Shown piece after piece: positions 1 through 9,144 of a DNA stretch of 64,000 nt. The notes below the pieces were generated by a model. The model had not been told where the DNA came from and ran no database searches. It worked only from the letters and a program-made list of their open reading frames with translations. The number at the start of each line of letters is the position of its first letter. Position 1 is the stretch's first letter. A program made the position numbers and the translations under genes. The DNA comes from Marinobacter segnicrescens (lineage in GTDB: Bacteria; Pseudomonadota; Gammaproteobacteria; Pseudomonadales; Oleiphilaceae), in NCBI RefSeq assembly GCF_900111555.1, contig NZ_FOHZ01000002.1, positions 1 to 64,000 on the forward strand. The letters are read 5' to 3'.

Positions 1-263
1 AGCTTTCTGGGTTGCCCGGGTCTTGGTGCATCCTGAAGACCGCTCAGGCCCTGTTCGGTGTAACGATTACGCCACTTGAATACCGTGGCCGTCGTGGTTC
101 CCAGTCGCTCAGCAACGACTTTGGGTGATTCACCGGCATTCAGGGCCAAAACGATTCGCGCTCGCAGAACGAGATTCTGACTCAGCGTGCTTGTTCGCAA
201 CCAGCTTTCCAACTCCAGTTGATCGTTTACCGTAAGATTAAAGGGAGCTGGTTTCCGGGCCAA
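1..263 (-). CDS. IS630-family transposase, N-terminal part (cut by window edge)
   Basis: Read on the minus strand, this frame gives about 87 residues rich in helix-turn-helix features, with segments such as RARIVLALNAGESPKVVAER and LGTTTATVFKWRNRYTEQGL. This is the DNA-binding head typical of IS630-family DDE transposases. The catalytic DDE part would lie beyond base 1. A TTG at 263 is the most convenient start, but the open frame continues a little further upstream without an ATG, so the start is uncertain. It abuts a decayed ISL3 transposase, so it is probably one of several insertion-sequence pieces in this patch. Family assignment rests on sequence pattern only; whether the element is complete cannot be seen. 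Confidence 0.7.
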   Translation of the reverse strand, partial: MARKPAPFNLTVNDQLELESWLRTSTLSQNLVLRARIVLALNAGESPKVVAERLGTTTATVFKWRNRYTEQGLSGLQDAPRPGQPRK

Positions 264-298
264 AACAGAGTCTCCAAACTCGTGAATAATAGCTCGAA

Positions 299-890
299 TT
301 ATAGCATATATGCGCTTAGGAAATACCCGGACGGAACACTAGCGCATCGAGTGACCCGACTCCACCATATCAGCTTGCGGGTGGCATCAAGCGTACGGGT
401 CAGCACCTGTGCAACATGGAAATGATCGAAGGCGTTCTCGATATGGGCAAACGTGGCTTGCTGATGCACCGGCCTCATATCCATGGATATCGAAATGACC
501 GATTGTCTGCGCGCCTTATTCAGGCTGACGTAAAAACAAGCGAGGCTGCCCTGAGCAAACTGATCACGAAGGCTTCAAACAGCACGTGTACCGACTGTTC
601 TGATCAGCCCAAGGCACATTGATCGTCAGGCAGCCATGCTCCAGACACTGTACACGAGGGACCTGAACAACCACCGGCGTTCGGAACTGATAGCTATCGA
701 GGTGACGCCAACGACGTTCCCGGGGATCGTAACCGGGACAGGCACGGCCATATTGAGGGCAGACAAGCGCCGTGCCTTTGACTATGTCTATGTCTATCTG
801 GACTAAGACTTCACTCCGGTTTTTATCAAGCTCAACGTCTGAGACAAGCCAGGGCGCCGAGAGCCCAGGAACCTGCTCATAGAGAGTCTA
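299..890 (-). pseudogene. ISL3-family transposase remnant
   Basis: On the minus strand, bases 890 to about 575 translate to the N-terminus of an ISL3-family transposase: LYEQVPGLSAPWLVSDVELD, then a zinc-finger region (CPQYGRACPGYDPRERRWRH) and PRVQCLEHGCLTINVPWADQ. The frame then hits a stop after CCLKPS. Further on, in another frame (484-299), ISL3 catalytic-core sequence resumes with HIENAFDHFHVAQVLTRTLD. An in-frame stop also sits just before LYEQ at the N-terminus. The middle and the C-terminal half of a normal transposase of about 400 residues are missing. This is therefore a frameshifted, deleted copy and cannot encode an active enzyme. Confidence 0.75.
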
Positions 891-1036
891 TTGATCCAAT
901 ATCGATCACCACCCAACCGGTTAATCCAATGGGATAACATTGGCCAAAAACGGCAAGGAAATAAAGGCTTACCCACTATTTGCCCAATAAAAGAAGTGAA
1001 AAGCCACGGATGAACAGCTTATGTTAAGATGACCAT

Positions 1037-2239
1037 ATGATTATTCGCCAGGGCTTTAAATTTCGACTGGGTGCCAGTGATGTGCAGAGCGCCCGCCTTC
1101 GGGTGTTGTGCGGTCATGCCCGCTATGTCTGGAATCAGGCCCTGGAGAAATGCAATGAGTCAGCGGATACCAAGGGCGCGTACGTGCCCCGATACGAGAC
1201 GATGGCCAAATGGGTCACGGCCTGGAAGCGCGCCCCGGAAACCGAATGGCTTAAAGACGCCTACACCGACAACCTGCAACAGAAGTTGAAGGATTTGGAC
1301 GCAGCCTGGCAGCGGTACTATAAGAAGATCGAAGGCGCGCAGCGTCCTCGCTTCAAGAAAAAGGGACAATCGCGAGACAGCGTTCGCTTCGTCAACTTCC
1401 AGAAATACTGTCGGATCGAGAATCGGCGGGTGAAACTGCCGGCAAGCCTCGGCTGGATAAAGTTTCGCAAATCCCGTGAGATCGTCGGCACGATCAAAAA
1501 CTGCACGGTCGGCTTTGAGGGCGGACACTGGTTTATCAGCTTCCAGACCGAACGGGAGATTCCTGAGCCGGCGCATACCTCTACCTCGATGATCGGCGTG
1601 GATATGGGCGTAGCCCGCTTTCTGACCTTATCCGACGGCACGTTTATCGAGCCGGTGGGTGCATTCAAGGCCAATCAGCTCAAGCTGGCTCGGGCGCAAC
1701 GCGCCCTTGCCCGCAAGGTTAAATTCTCGGCTAACTGGCAAATACAGAAAGCCAAGATCAACCGACTGCACACCCGCATCGCCAACATCCGGCGCGACTA
1801 TCTGCACAAAGCCTCCGATCGACTCAGCAAAAACCACGCAATGATCGTGATCGAGGATTTAAAGGTAGGGAATATGTCGCGCTCGGCCAAAGGCGATCAA
1901 GAAAACCCGGGCGTGAACGTTAAAGCCAAGTCCGGTCTGAACCGGAGCATTCTGGATCAGGGTTGGTACGAATTCCGGCGACAACTGACCTACAAGCAGG
2001 CGTTTCGGGGTGGTGAAGTGCTGGCGGTGCCAGCACACCACACCAGCCAGACCTGCCCGAAATGCCAGCACGTCAGTCCGGACAATCGCACCTCGCAGGC
2101 CTGCTTCCGTTGTGTTCAGTGTAGTTTTGAGCAAAATGCCGATGTGGTCGGTGCGATCAACATCAAAGCGCGAGGGCATCGCGTATTAGCCTGTGGAGAG
2201 TCTGGGTTACCGGACTCGGTGAAGCAGGAACCTGTGTGA
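1037..2239 (+). CDS. tnpB: TnpB, RNA-guided nuclease of an IS200/IS605-type element
   Basis: A 400-residue OrfB/TnpB protein of normal length. TnpB proteins are RNA-guided DNA endonucleases, ancestors of Cas12, that use a guide RNA made from the element's right end. The N-terminal helix-turn-helix/OrfB region (FKFRLGASDVQSARLRVLCG) is followed by a split RuvC domain. The three acidic residues are visible: D189 in MIGVDMGVARF, E273 in IVIEDLKVGNM and D369 in EQNADVVGAINI. A zinc ribbon is formed by C340/C343 (CPKC) and C359/C362 (CVQC). All catalytic positions are intact, so activity is plausible. No TnpA transposase is adjacent, so this is an IS1341-like solo-TnpB element. It ends 111 bases before smpB. 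Confidence 0.9.
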   Translation: MIIRQGFKFRLGASDVQSARLRVLCGHARYVWNQALEKCNESADTKGAYVPRYETMAKWVTAWKRAPETEWLKDAYTDNLQQKLKDLDAAWQRYYKKIEGAQRPRFKKKGQSRDSVRFVNFQKYCRIENRRVKLPASLGWIKFRKSREIVGTIKNCTVGFEGGHWFISFQTEREIPEPAHTSTSMIGVDMGVARFLTLSDGTFIEPVGAFKANQLKLARAQRALARKVKFSANWQIQKAKINRLHTRIANIRRDYLHKASDRLSKNHAMIVIEDLKVGNMSRSAKGDQENPGVNVKAKSGLNRSILDQGWYEFRRQLTYKQAFRGGEVLAVPAHHTSQTCPKCQHVSPDNRTSQACFRCVQCSFEQNADVVGAINIKARGHRVLACGESGLPDSVKQEPV

Positions 2240-2336
2240 AACTGTGAGGGACTAGCACCCGGCGCCGCCTAGCGGAGCATGGAATCCCCCACCGACGCAG
2301 GTAGGGGAGGAAGTCAAAGTCAGACACCGAATATCC
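2180..2336 (+). ncRNA. Putative omega RNA / right end of the TnpB element
   Basis: Downstream of tnpB, bases 2285-2308 form a hairpin (TCCCCCACC ... GGTAGGGGA, one mismatch) followed by GGAAGTCAA. This is the usual right-end signature of IS605/IS1341 elements, which commonly end in a GC-rich hairpin and then GAGGATGTCAA. The omega RNA scaffold normally covers the 3' end of tnpB plus this hairpin, with the guide being the 16-20 bases after the element end. That puts the guide at about 2317-2336, inside the smpB leader. The 5' boundary given here is arbitrary, since processing cannot be read from sequence. The left end of the element was not identified. Confidence 0.5.
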
Positions 2337-2350
2337 AACGGAAAGACTTC

Positions 2351-2827
2351 ATGAGCAAGAAGAAACCGGCAAACTCCGGGGGCACCATAGCCCTTAACAA
2401 GAAGGCCCGGCACGAATACCACATCGAGGAGCGCCTCGAGGCCGGCGTGCAGTTGCTGGGCTGGGAGGTCAAATCCCTGCGGGAGGGCAAGGGCCAGATT
2501 ACCGAGGCCTACGTGCTTTTCCGTGACGGTGAAGCGTTTCTGTTCAACGCCCAGATTACGCCACTGAACACCGCTTCCACACACGTGATTGCCGACCCGA
2601 CGCGCACCCGCAAACTGTTGCTGCACGCCAAGGAAATCGCGCGGCTGATGGGCAAGGTGGACCAGGCCGGCCACACCTGCGTGCCACTGGCCCTGTACTG
2701 GAAAAAGAACAAGGTGAAGTGCGAAATTGCCCTGGTAAAAGGCAAGAAGCTGTACGACAAGCGCGCCACCGAGAAAGAGCGCGACTGGAATCGCCAGAAG
2801 CAGCGCATCATGCGAGAGCATACCTAG
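2351..2827 (+). CDS. smpB: SmpB, tmRNA-binding protein
   Basis: A 158-residue SmpB, the partner of tmRNA in trans-translation rescue of stalled ribosomes. Hallmarks are the start region [20 protein letters not shown], then [19 protein letters not shown] and the basic tail [19 protein letters not shown], all at normal positions and length. The open frame extends upstream into the TnpB element's right end, but the ATG at 2351, preceded by GGAAAG, gives the standard MSKKK N-terminus and is the chosen start. The tmRNA gene lies 93 bases downstream on the same strand. The native smpB promoter may have been displaced by the upstream insertion. Confidence 0.95.
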   Translation: MSKKKPANSGGTIALNKKARHEYHIEERLEAGVQLLGWEVKSLREGKGQITEAYVLFRDGEAFLFNAQITPLNTASTHVIADPTRTRKLLLHAKEIARLMGKVDQAGHTCVPLALYWKKNKVKCEIALVKGKKLYDKRATEKERDWNRQKQRIMREHT

Positions 2828-2880
2828 ATCGCGGGCGACAGGGTTACGGGTAACTACCGACCGGCATTTGCGGAAAGTGC

Positions 2881-2910
2881 TTGAAGTCTCTGGAAGCGGC
2901 CCCATATACT
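2881..2910 (+). promoter_or_regulatory. Likely sigma-70 promoter of ssrA
   Basis: TTGAAG (2881-2886) and TATACT (2905-2910) are separated by 18 bases and sit 10 bases before the first base of the mature tmRNA. The match to -35/-10 consensus is good and the position fits transcription of ssrA independent of smpB. The -10 to +1 gap is slightly long, so the transcript may start a few bases before the mature end. Confidence 0.6.
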
Positions 2911-2920
2911 GATCATACAA

Positions 2921-3278
2921 GGGGGCGACATGGCTTCGACGCCGGTAGCGAACCCTTGGGTGCATGTCGAGATGGCAGCCAATCTCGTTAATCCAAAGCT
3001 GCAAGCAATAGTCGCAAACGACGACAACTACGCACTGGCGGCGTAAGCCGCTGGTCGTCCTGACCCGGGTGCCTGTAAACGGGTATTTCAGGACGTCATA
3101 GCTAACAGGCTGCTCCTTTAACCAGAGCTCACTGGTTGAAGGCTAAGATTCAAAGAGCTCGCCTTTTGCACCCTGGCCTTCGGGTCGCACCAGGTTAAAC
3201 GAATAGAAGGACACTAAACATGTAGAGCTCAAGGCAGAGTACTGGCGGACGCGGGTTCAATTCCCGCCGCCTCCACCA
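2921..3278 (+). ncRNA. ssrA: Transfer-messenger RNA (tmRNA)
   Basis: The 5' end GGGGGCGACATGGCTTCGAC and the 3' end CGCCTCCACCA pair as a 7-bp acceptor stem with one G-U pair, and the encoded CCA is at 3276-3278. The T-arm sequence GGGTTCAATTCCC is present. The reading frame after the resume codon, 3014-3043, encodes the degradation tag ANDDNYALAA, followed by TAA at 3044. The same tag occurs in pseudomonads. Length is about 358 bases, normal for a one-piece bacterial tmRNA. The 3' end of ssrA is a well-known integration site for genomic islands, which fits the accessory genes just downstream, although no repeat of the 3' end was seen further on. Confidence 0.97.
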
Positions 3279-3315
3279 AACAAAGTGTTTTCGGGCTTCC
3301 CCGGAACCTACCACC

Positions 3316-3350
3316 ACGAAAGCCCCGCCAGTCGAGGCTTTCGTCATTTT
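3316..3350 (+). terminator. Rho-independent terminator after ssrA
   Basis: ACGAAAGCC (3316-3324) pairs with GGCTTTCGT (3336-3344), a 9-bp stem with an 11-base loop, followed by CATTTT. It lies 38 bases after the tmRNA CCA end. Confidence 0.75.
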
Positions 3351-3547
3351 AAGGTTCGGGAGAATCTGGTTTTTTAGAGCTGAATTCTTGAAACAACCTG
3401 CACCACCTTTTTTGGGCGTAGGCGAGGAGCATTGATAACCCCACCTCAGGCAAAGCCTATCTAACGGTCAGCTGCTACTCGCGACCATCAGGTCCCAAAG
3501 GCGCTCTTCCCTGAGCCAAGTGCTTTCTAAGGAGACCTATCCTTTAT

Positions 3548-4249
3548 TTAGACCGAGAACCTGCGGCGGGCAGCGCCGAGACCAAGGAGGCCAAGGCCTA
3601 GAAGCCCCAAAGTTCCCGGTTCTGGAACTGAACTCGTGAAGTTATCGAAGCCGAGGCCGACACCAAACTCTTTGGTACCGGCAAATTCAAAATTGATCTG
3701 ATCGAAGACCGCACCGTTCAGCTCGAAAAACCAGGGCAAACCGTCCATTGATAAAGTTCCGTTGTTGAATCCTTCTGGACTTGCTACTGACAGAACCTCG
3801 CTACCATTGTTTAACGCAACCACGTTCCACTTCTCGGTTCCCTGGCCGGAATTGCCATCAATATCCCAAATCTCACCGGAAGCGCCGGTAACGATCCCAT
3901 CATAGAAAATGGAAAGGAAGATTGACCCGCTGCCTCGCTGGCCAATTTCTCCCTCAGTGCGAACGAACCAATTGCCAAGGCCGGGGGTTCCATTCGAAAG
4001 ATCTACATCCGGCGATGAAACCTGGTCGGTTATGAAACCCTGTGGGTTGGCGTCGTCTCCACCCGATGCCTCGATGAAGCCTCCAGAAAACACCACGCTA
4101 TTGGTACCTTGGTACTCATTAGTTACTGCATCGTTATCAACGAGGCCCCGAACATTTGCATCCTCAAAATCTATGAAGCTGGCAGCTGCGGACCCAGACG
4201 TAAGGATCGCAATCGCAGCACCAAGCCCTGTCATCTTACGAATCATCAT
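3548..4249 (-). CDS. PEP-CTERM surface/exported protein
   Basis: A 233-residue secreted protein. It starts with a signal peptide (MIRKMTGLGAAIAILTSGSA, cleavage probably after the following Ala-Ala) and ends with a PEP-CTERM sorting tag: VPEPGTLGLLGLGLLGLGAA then ARRRF. Such tags are recognised by an exosortase (XrtA/EpsH), which cleaves at the PEP motif. The middle is an acidic, Gly/Asn/Ser-rich beta-type region (starting FIDFEDANVRG) without a known catalytic motif. Two adjacent ATGs (4249 and 4246) follow AAGGAG at good spacing. A -24/-12 element lies just upstream at 4287-4300. No exosortase is in this window. The protein is likely displayed or released with exopolysaccharide, by analogy with other PEP-CTERM proteins; its exact role is unknown. 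Confidence 0.85.
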   Translation of the reverse strand: MMIRKMTGLGAAIAILTSGSAAASFIDFEDANVRGLVDNDAVTNEYQGTNSVVFSGGFIEASGGDDANPQGFITDQVSSPDVDLSNGTPGLGNWFVRTEGEIGQRGSGSIFLSIFYDGIVTGASGEIWDIDGNSGQGTEKWNVVALNNGSEVLSVASPEGFNNGTLSMDGLPWFFELNGAVFDQINFEFAGTKEFGVGLGFDNFTSSVPEPGTLGLLGLGLLGLGAARRRFSV

Positions 4250-4286
4250 GAAACTCCTTCTTGGGGTTGACTCGCCATACCCGAAA

Positions 4287-4300
4287 GCAAAATTTCAGCC
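4287..4300 (-). promoter_or_regulatory. Putative sigma-54 (-24/-12) promoter, minus-strand PEP-CTERM gene
   Basis: On the minus strand the bases read TTGGCTGAAATTTTGCT. The invariant GG (-24) and GC (-12) are separated by exactly 10 bases, and the TTGC box and flanking TGGC match the sigma-54 consensus. Transcription would begin near 4275, leaving a short leader with the AAGGAG ribosome site. PEP-CTERM genes in other bacteria are known to be controlled by the PrsK/PrsR system with sigma-54. Confidence 0.6.
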
Positions 4301-4363
4301 AACAAAATATATCCTTTACATTTCATGATATTAAAAACAAAAACATCAATGACAGACCCCCTT

Positions 4364-4371
4364 ATGTAAAG
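4364..4371. other. Divergent intergenic region and possible activator half-site (pair with 4314-4321)
   Basis: The 577 bases between the two PEP-CTERM starts (4250-4826) hold no convincing gene. They carry the two -24/-12 elements and an inverted pair of 8-base half-sites, CTTTACAT at 4314-4321 and ATGTAAAG at 4364-4371, 50 bases centre to centre (about five helical turns). The spacing and position upstream of the minus-strand element would suit an enhancer-binding activator, but this is inference from two short matches. Confidence 0.25.
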
Positions 4372-4711
4372 AACCCCGACACTTCCCTGAAGAGCATCAA
4401 TCTTTGCAGAGCGGGAGGAGACAACAAACGGAGACCGACATACCCTCGCTTTGCAGCGTGTCCCGCACTGTTCCCCGCATTCCAGCCAGGGCGAAATCGC
4501 GACAAGAGAGCCACTTAGAGAAGCCAAATGGTCAAAGCGGAACCTACATTGCTCAGGAGCGACTGACGTTCGCCCAGACATACAAATAAAAATGGCCCTT
4601 AGCAGGCCAACCTTAAAAGCCCCTCAATTACGTCGGTTATATTTACACATCTGACTCCAGCGCATAGCCAATAAAAAGAAACCTTCAATAAATTCAGCTT
4701 GATAAGTCGGG

Positions 4712-4728
4712 CCGGCTTGAAATTTGCA
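4712..4728 (+). promoter_or_regulatory. Putative sigma-54 (-24/-12) promoter, plus-strand PEP-CTERM gene
   Basis: The bases read CCGGCTTGAAATTTGCA, with GG at 4714-4715 and GC at 4726-4727, 10 bases apart, and a full TTGC-A box. It closely resembles the element upstream of the divergent PEP-CTERM gene (GGC, then TGAAATTT, then GC). Expected transcript start is near 4739, giving a leader of about 88 bases before the ATG at 4827. Confidence 0.6.
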
Positions 4729-4826
4729 ATAGAGCGAACGACTCGCTCCAAAAAGTTATCTCTGCATCATTTGATGTGGCATGGGGTTCTGTTTCCCAAA
4801 ACGTTAGCTATTTGAGGTATCAAAAA

Positions 4827-5483
4827 ATGAAGAAGCGAATACTTTTAGGCATTGCTGCCGCAGCAATCTCCGCTCAACCGGCATCCGCTGCTCTAATCAG
4901 TTGGACAGACTGGACATCCGCCACGAACGGTGCAGCAGGCTCAGCTTCGGGCACTATGGGAAGTGTCTCGGTTGAATATTCGGGTGACGTGAATTTTGCG
5001 CAGCTCGGCACCGGTACGAATTATTGGACGGAGGGCACACCGGCACCCTATACCGCCAGTAGCTTTATCGACAATGCGCCGACAGCATCTGAAATGATCG
5101 CTATGAGCCGCTCCGGAATCACAAACACAATCACCTTCTCCTCCGCCGTCGTAAATCCGATTTTCGCTATAGTCAGCCAGGGCCGGAATAGTCTTCCGGT
5201 AAGCTATGATTTCGACAGGCCCTTCACGGTGCTCAGCGAGGGTGAAGGATATTGGGGGAACGGGACGTATACGGTATCAGGCGGTGACATCCTCACCGGC
5301 AATGAATTCCATGGTGCCATTCAGTTTCAAGGGATCGTCAATTCGCTGAGCTGGGAAGCCGATCCAGAAGAGTTCTGGCATGGCTTCACTGTAGGCGTTG
5401 CGGCCGTTCCGGAGCCAGGAACCCTCGCTCTACTCACTTTGGGCCTTGCAGGACTTGTGACAGTACGCTCCCGTAGCAGCTGA
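4827..5483 (+). CDS. PEP-CTERM surface/exported protein
   Basis: A 218-residue secreted protein with signal peptide MKKRILLGIAAAAISAQPAS and a C-terminal PEP-CTERM tag, VPEPGTLALLTLGLAGLVTV followed by RSRSS. The mature part is about 165 residues, Ser/Thr/Gly-rich and probably beta-structured (SWTDWTSATNGAAGSASGTM), without recognised catalytic residues. The open frame extends 17 codons upstream, but the ATG at 4827 follows GAGG and produces a proper signal peptide, so it is preferred. It is unlike the divergent PEP-CTERM protein in sequence apart from the sorting tag and promoter element, so the pair is co-regulated rather than duplicated. Function unknown. Confidence 0.85.
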   Translation: MKKRILLGIAAAAISAQPASAALISWTDWTSATNGAAGSASGTMGSVSVEYSGDVNFAQLGTGTNYWTEGTPAPYTASSFIDNAPTASEMIAMSRSGITNTITFSSAVVNPIFAIVSQGRNSLPVSYDFDRPFTVLSEGEGYWGNGTYTVSGGDILTGNEFHGAIQFQGIVNSLSWEADPEEFWHGFTVGVAAVPEPGTLALLTLGLAGLVTVRSRSS

Positions 5484-5496
5484 AAGGTGCTTCGTC

Positions 5497-5534
5497 ATGG
5501 CCATTGAGAACGGCTTTACGGCCTCAATGGCCAT
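5497..5534. terminator. Long dyad after the PEP-CTERM gene, possible terminator
   Basis: ATGGCCATTGAG (5497-5508) is perfectly complementary to CTCAATGGCCAT (5523-5534), a 12-bp stem with a 14-base loop, starting 13 bases after the stop codon. There is no T-run after it, so it may act as an mRNA-stabilising hairpin instead of a classical terminator. Confidence 0.5.
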
Positions 5535-5970
5535 AACAAGCGCCCGCGCGGTTGGACAGCCATTAACCCTATGGAGATTTTACTTGATCGTTGCCTGAAT
5601 GATGAACGTCATCATCCAAAGGGATACCGTTCAGCTTGATTGTTCGCTGAGAATGCACGTTTCCTCGGCATCGGCAAACCGCTTCAGGACTTGGTGAATC
5701 AATGACAGATATCCGATACCGTTCATAGCTGTTGTTCTCCCTGTAACAGTGAATGATTCTGGCTTGTGCGACTGGCATTATAGTCCCAGTCAGTGAGCCA
5801 TGACTATTTCGAGATCACAGTTCACTCAGGTATGCCATCCCGCCACCAGACCATCTGTTCACTCCAGAAACACTTCGTAACCAAACTGTTTCAAGAAATA
5901 ATCCCCGTCGCCGTTACGCTTCAATATAGTGACCATCATTGATAATAACAGTATCTGGGGAGTACCTCCT
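5535..5970. other. Intergenic stretch without a supported gene
   Basis: About 435 bases between the PEP-CTERM dyad and the chemoreceptor. A 69-codon minus-strand frame (5778-5569) exists but has no recognisable family, no clear ribosome site and no signal peptide, so it is not called. The end of the stretch carries the ribosome site GGGGAG for the chemoreceptor at 5957-5962. Confidence 0.4.
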
Positions 5971-7863
5971 GTGAAGCGTTTGCTTTCCCTGTCGTGGCGA
6001 CAGAAATTCGGGTTGTTGATTGCAGCAACCCTGGTCGGGCTGGTTCTGGTGGCCCTGGCGGCCTTGCGCGGCCTCGACCAGGTGTCGGAGTCCTATGAGG
6101 ACCGTTCCTCAGCCAACCGCTATCAGAACGCGTCCCTCACGCTCTGGGGCGAGTGGTTACGCGTGGAGACGCTCAGTAACGGACTGGAAGCGGATGCGGT
6201 GGAGCGGTACCAGCAACAGCTGAGTGCACTGGAGAACCAGGCTGAGCAGCTGGTGACCCAGGCAGGGGCTATCTACGACGAGGGCATACAGGCAACCGCT
6301 GCCGAGATCCGCGAGCAGGTGTCTGCCTATGTGACGCTGCGCCGCCAGTGGCTTGAGCAGCGCGAGGCTCTGGGTCTGAATCCGTCATCAGGCATCCACG
6401 GCGAGCTGACCAGGGCCATGGATGAAGGACTACGCCAGATCAGTATCTCGATCATGAACGACGATATCGAGCTGGCCATGACCACCTACTCGGACTATCT
6501 GAACAACTTCACTCCGGAATCCGCTGAGCAGACTCACCAGGCCATCGATGGTATGGAGGAAACCATCACCAACATGGACTGGGGAGACAATGACCTGGGG
6601 CTGGCGGTAAAAGCGTTTGCCGGAGCCTTCGAGCGGGCGGAAGACCAGATCAACGCCATTATCGGGACGGAGCAACAGCTGGCCTCTCTGGGAAGTGAGC
6701 TGGAAGCGGTCATCGAACGCCAGAACCAGTCGCTGGAAACCGGACTTGTCGCCAGCACCACTGCCCGTGCTGAACAGGCCAGGGACGCCTCGGCGTGGCT
6801 GGTTATTATCGTATCCGGCGTGGTACTGGTGGTACTGGTGGTCACCCTCACCCAGGCGTCCCGCACCCTGGTCGGGCGGCTCAAGGATGCCGCCACGCTG
6901 CTGTCACGGGTCGCTGCTGGTGATCTCAGTGAGCGCCTGCAGATCGGCCGCAACCCCAATGACGAGTTCAATGCCCTTGGTGGTGCGTCCAACCAGATGG
7001 TAGACGATGTCTCCGGTGTTATCCGTGAGGTGCTCGACGGCAACCGGGACTTGGCCCGCCTGCAGGATGAACTGCAGCAACTGGTCCGCCAGATGAGCAG
7101 CAACAGCGAGCAGGTGGAAGCCCAGACCGAACAGGCCGCCGCCGCGGTGCAGGAAATTTCCCATACAGCTTCAGACATCGCCAAGCTGACCAATACCGTT
7201 AACCAGTCCACCCAGCAGGCCAGTGAGGCCGCCAGCCATGGCGCCACGGTGGTACGCAGCAATGGCGAGATCATGCAGGACCTGTCGGGCAAGATCCGCC
7301 AGACCCATGAGCAGGTGAAGAGCCTGAGCAAGACCGGCGAGAAGGTAAACACCATCGTCGACACCATCAATGGCCTGGCCGAACAGACCAACCTGCTGGC
7401 CCTTAATGCTGCCATCGAGGCGGCCCGTGCCGGCGAAGCTGGCCGGGGCTTCTCGGTAGTGGCAGACGAAGTACGCTCCCTTGCGGAAAAAACCGTCTCT
7501 GCCACCGCCGGCATCGCCGATATCGTCGACGCCCTTAACCGGGAAACCCGTGAAATCGGCGCTTTGATGGAACAGGGCCTGCAGCAGGCAAACTCCGGTG
7601 AGGAGAGTGCCGGCGAGGCAGTCGTGGTCATTGAGAAGATCACCCAGTCGATCCAGTCGCTGGCCAGCGACATGGAGCAAGTGGTGTCCTCCGTTGAGGG
7701 TATCTCCACCACCACGGAGGAGATCGCCCAGAAGGTTGAGCACATCCACGGCAGCGCCCTGGAGTCCCGCACCATCCGTGGCCACCTGGAAGACCATACC
7801 CGGGCGCTGGGGGACTGTTCCGAGTCCCTGAACCAGGCGTCTTCGGGTTTCCGCCTGGCCTGA
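5971..7863 (+). CDS. Methyl-accepting chemotaxis protein
   Basis: A transmembrane chemoreceptor of about 630 residues that would pass a ligand signal to CheA/CheW. TM1 lies near residues 12-32, followed by a long, mostly helical periplasmic sensor region of about 240 residues (four-helix-bundle type, ligand unknown). TM2 lies near 275-297, then a HAMP domain. The cytoplasmic signalling rod contains the invariant hairpin tip [20 protein letters not shown] at about 471-490. No C-terminal CheR-binding pentapeptide is seen (ends SSGFRLA). A GTG start at 5929 is possible, but the GTG at 5971 has the better ribosome site (GGGGAG, spacing 8) and places TM1 at the N-terminus. It is a single gene with a terminator directly after. 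Confidence 0.9.
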   Translation: MKRLLSLSWRQKFGLLIAATLVGLVLVALAALRGLDQVSESYEDRSSANRYQNASLTLWGEWLRVETLSNGLEADAVERYQQQLSALENQAEQLVTQAGAIYDEGIQATAAEIREQVSAYVTLRRQWLEQREALGLNPSSGIHGELTRAMDEGLRQISISIMNDDIELAMTTYSDYLNNFTPESAEQTHQAIDGMEETITNMDWGDNDLGLAVKAFAGAFERAEDQINAIIGTEQQLASLGSELEAVIERQNQSLETGLVASTTARAEQARDASAWLVIIVSGVVLVVLVVTLTQASRTLVGRLKDAATLLSRVAAGDLSERLQIGRNPNDEFNALGGASNQMVDDVSGVIREVLDGNRDLARLQDELQQLVRQMSSNSEQVEAQTEQAAAAVQEISHTASDIAKLTNTVNQSTQQASEAASHGATVVRSNGEIMQDLSGKIRQTHEQVKSLSKTGEKVNTIVDTINGLAEQTNLLALNAAIEAARAGEAGRGFSVVADEVRSLAEKTVSATAGIADIVDALNRETREIGALMEQGLQQANSGEESAGEAVVVIEKITQSIQSLASDMEQVVSSVEGISTTTEEIAQKVEHIHGSALESRTIRGHLEDHTRALGDCSESLNQASSGFRLA

Positions 7864-7870
7864 ACCTGCA

Positions 7871-7910
7871 GCCGCCGGGGGCCCTTGCCCCGGCGGCCTT
7901 CGCTGCTTTT
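7871..7910 (+). terminator. Rho-independent terminator after the chemoreceptor gene
   Basis: GCCGCCGGGG (7871-7880) pairs perfectly with CCCCGGCGGC (7888-7897), a 10-bp stem with a 7-base loop, followed by CTTCGCTGCTTTT. Confidence 0.7.
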
Positions 7911-7984
7911 ACGGAAATTACTGCCCTTTCAGGTGATACAAAAACGGCTTTCTCCTCTATCCTTGCGGGTAATCCCCAAACTGA

Positions 7985-9115
<1,131 letters not shown>

Positions 9116-9144
9116 CGCAATAACCCTCCCTGTGGCGGCGCGGG

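Noticed and set aside
891..1036. Left end of the TnpB element and its target-adjacent motif
   Set aside because: No subterminal hairpin could be matched convincingly by eye; short dyads around 895-950 may belong to the ISL3 remnant instead.
2921..5483. Genomic island integrated at the tmRNA 3' end
   Set aside because: No second copy of the ssrA 3' end and no integrase was seen in the window, so an island boundary cannot be supported, only suspected.
5569..5778. A 69-codon minus-strand frame between the PEP-CTERM dyad and the chemoreceptor
   Set aside because: No family, no ribosome site, no conserved neighbour; length is within chance.
6534..7775. A 413-codon minus-strand open frame inside the chemoreceptor gene
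   Set aside because: Antisense to the conserved signalling domain; Ser/Ala-rich composition typical of a shadow frame.
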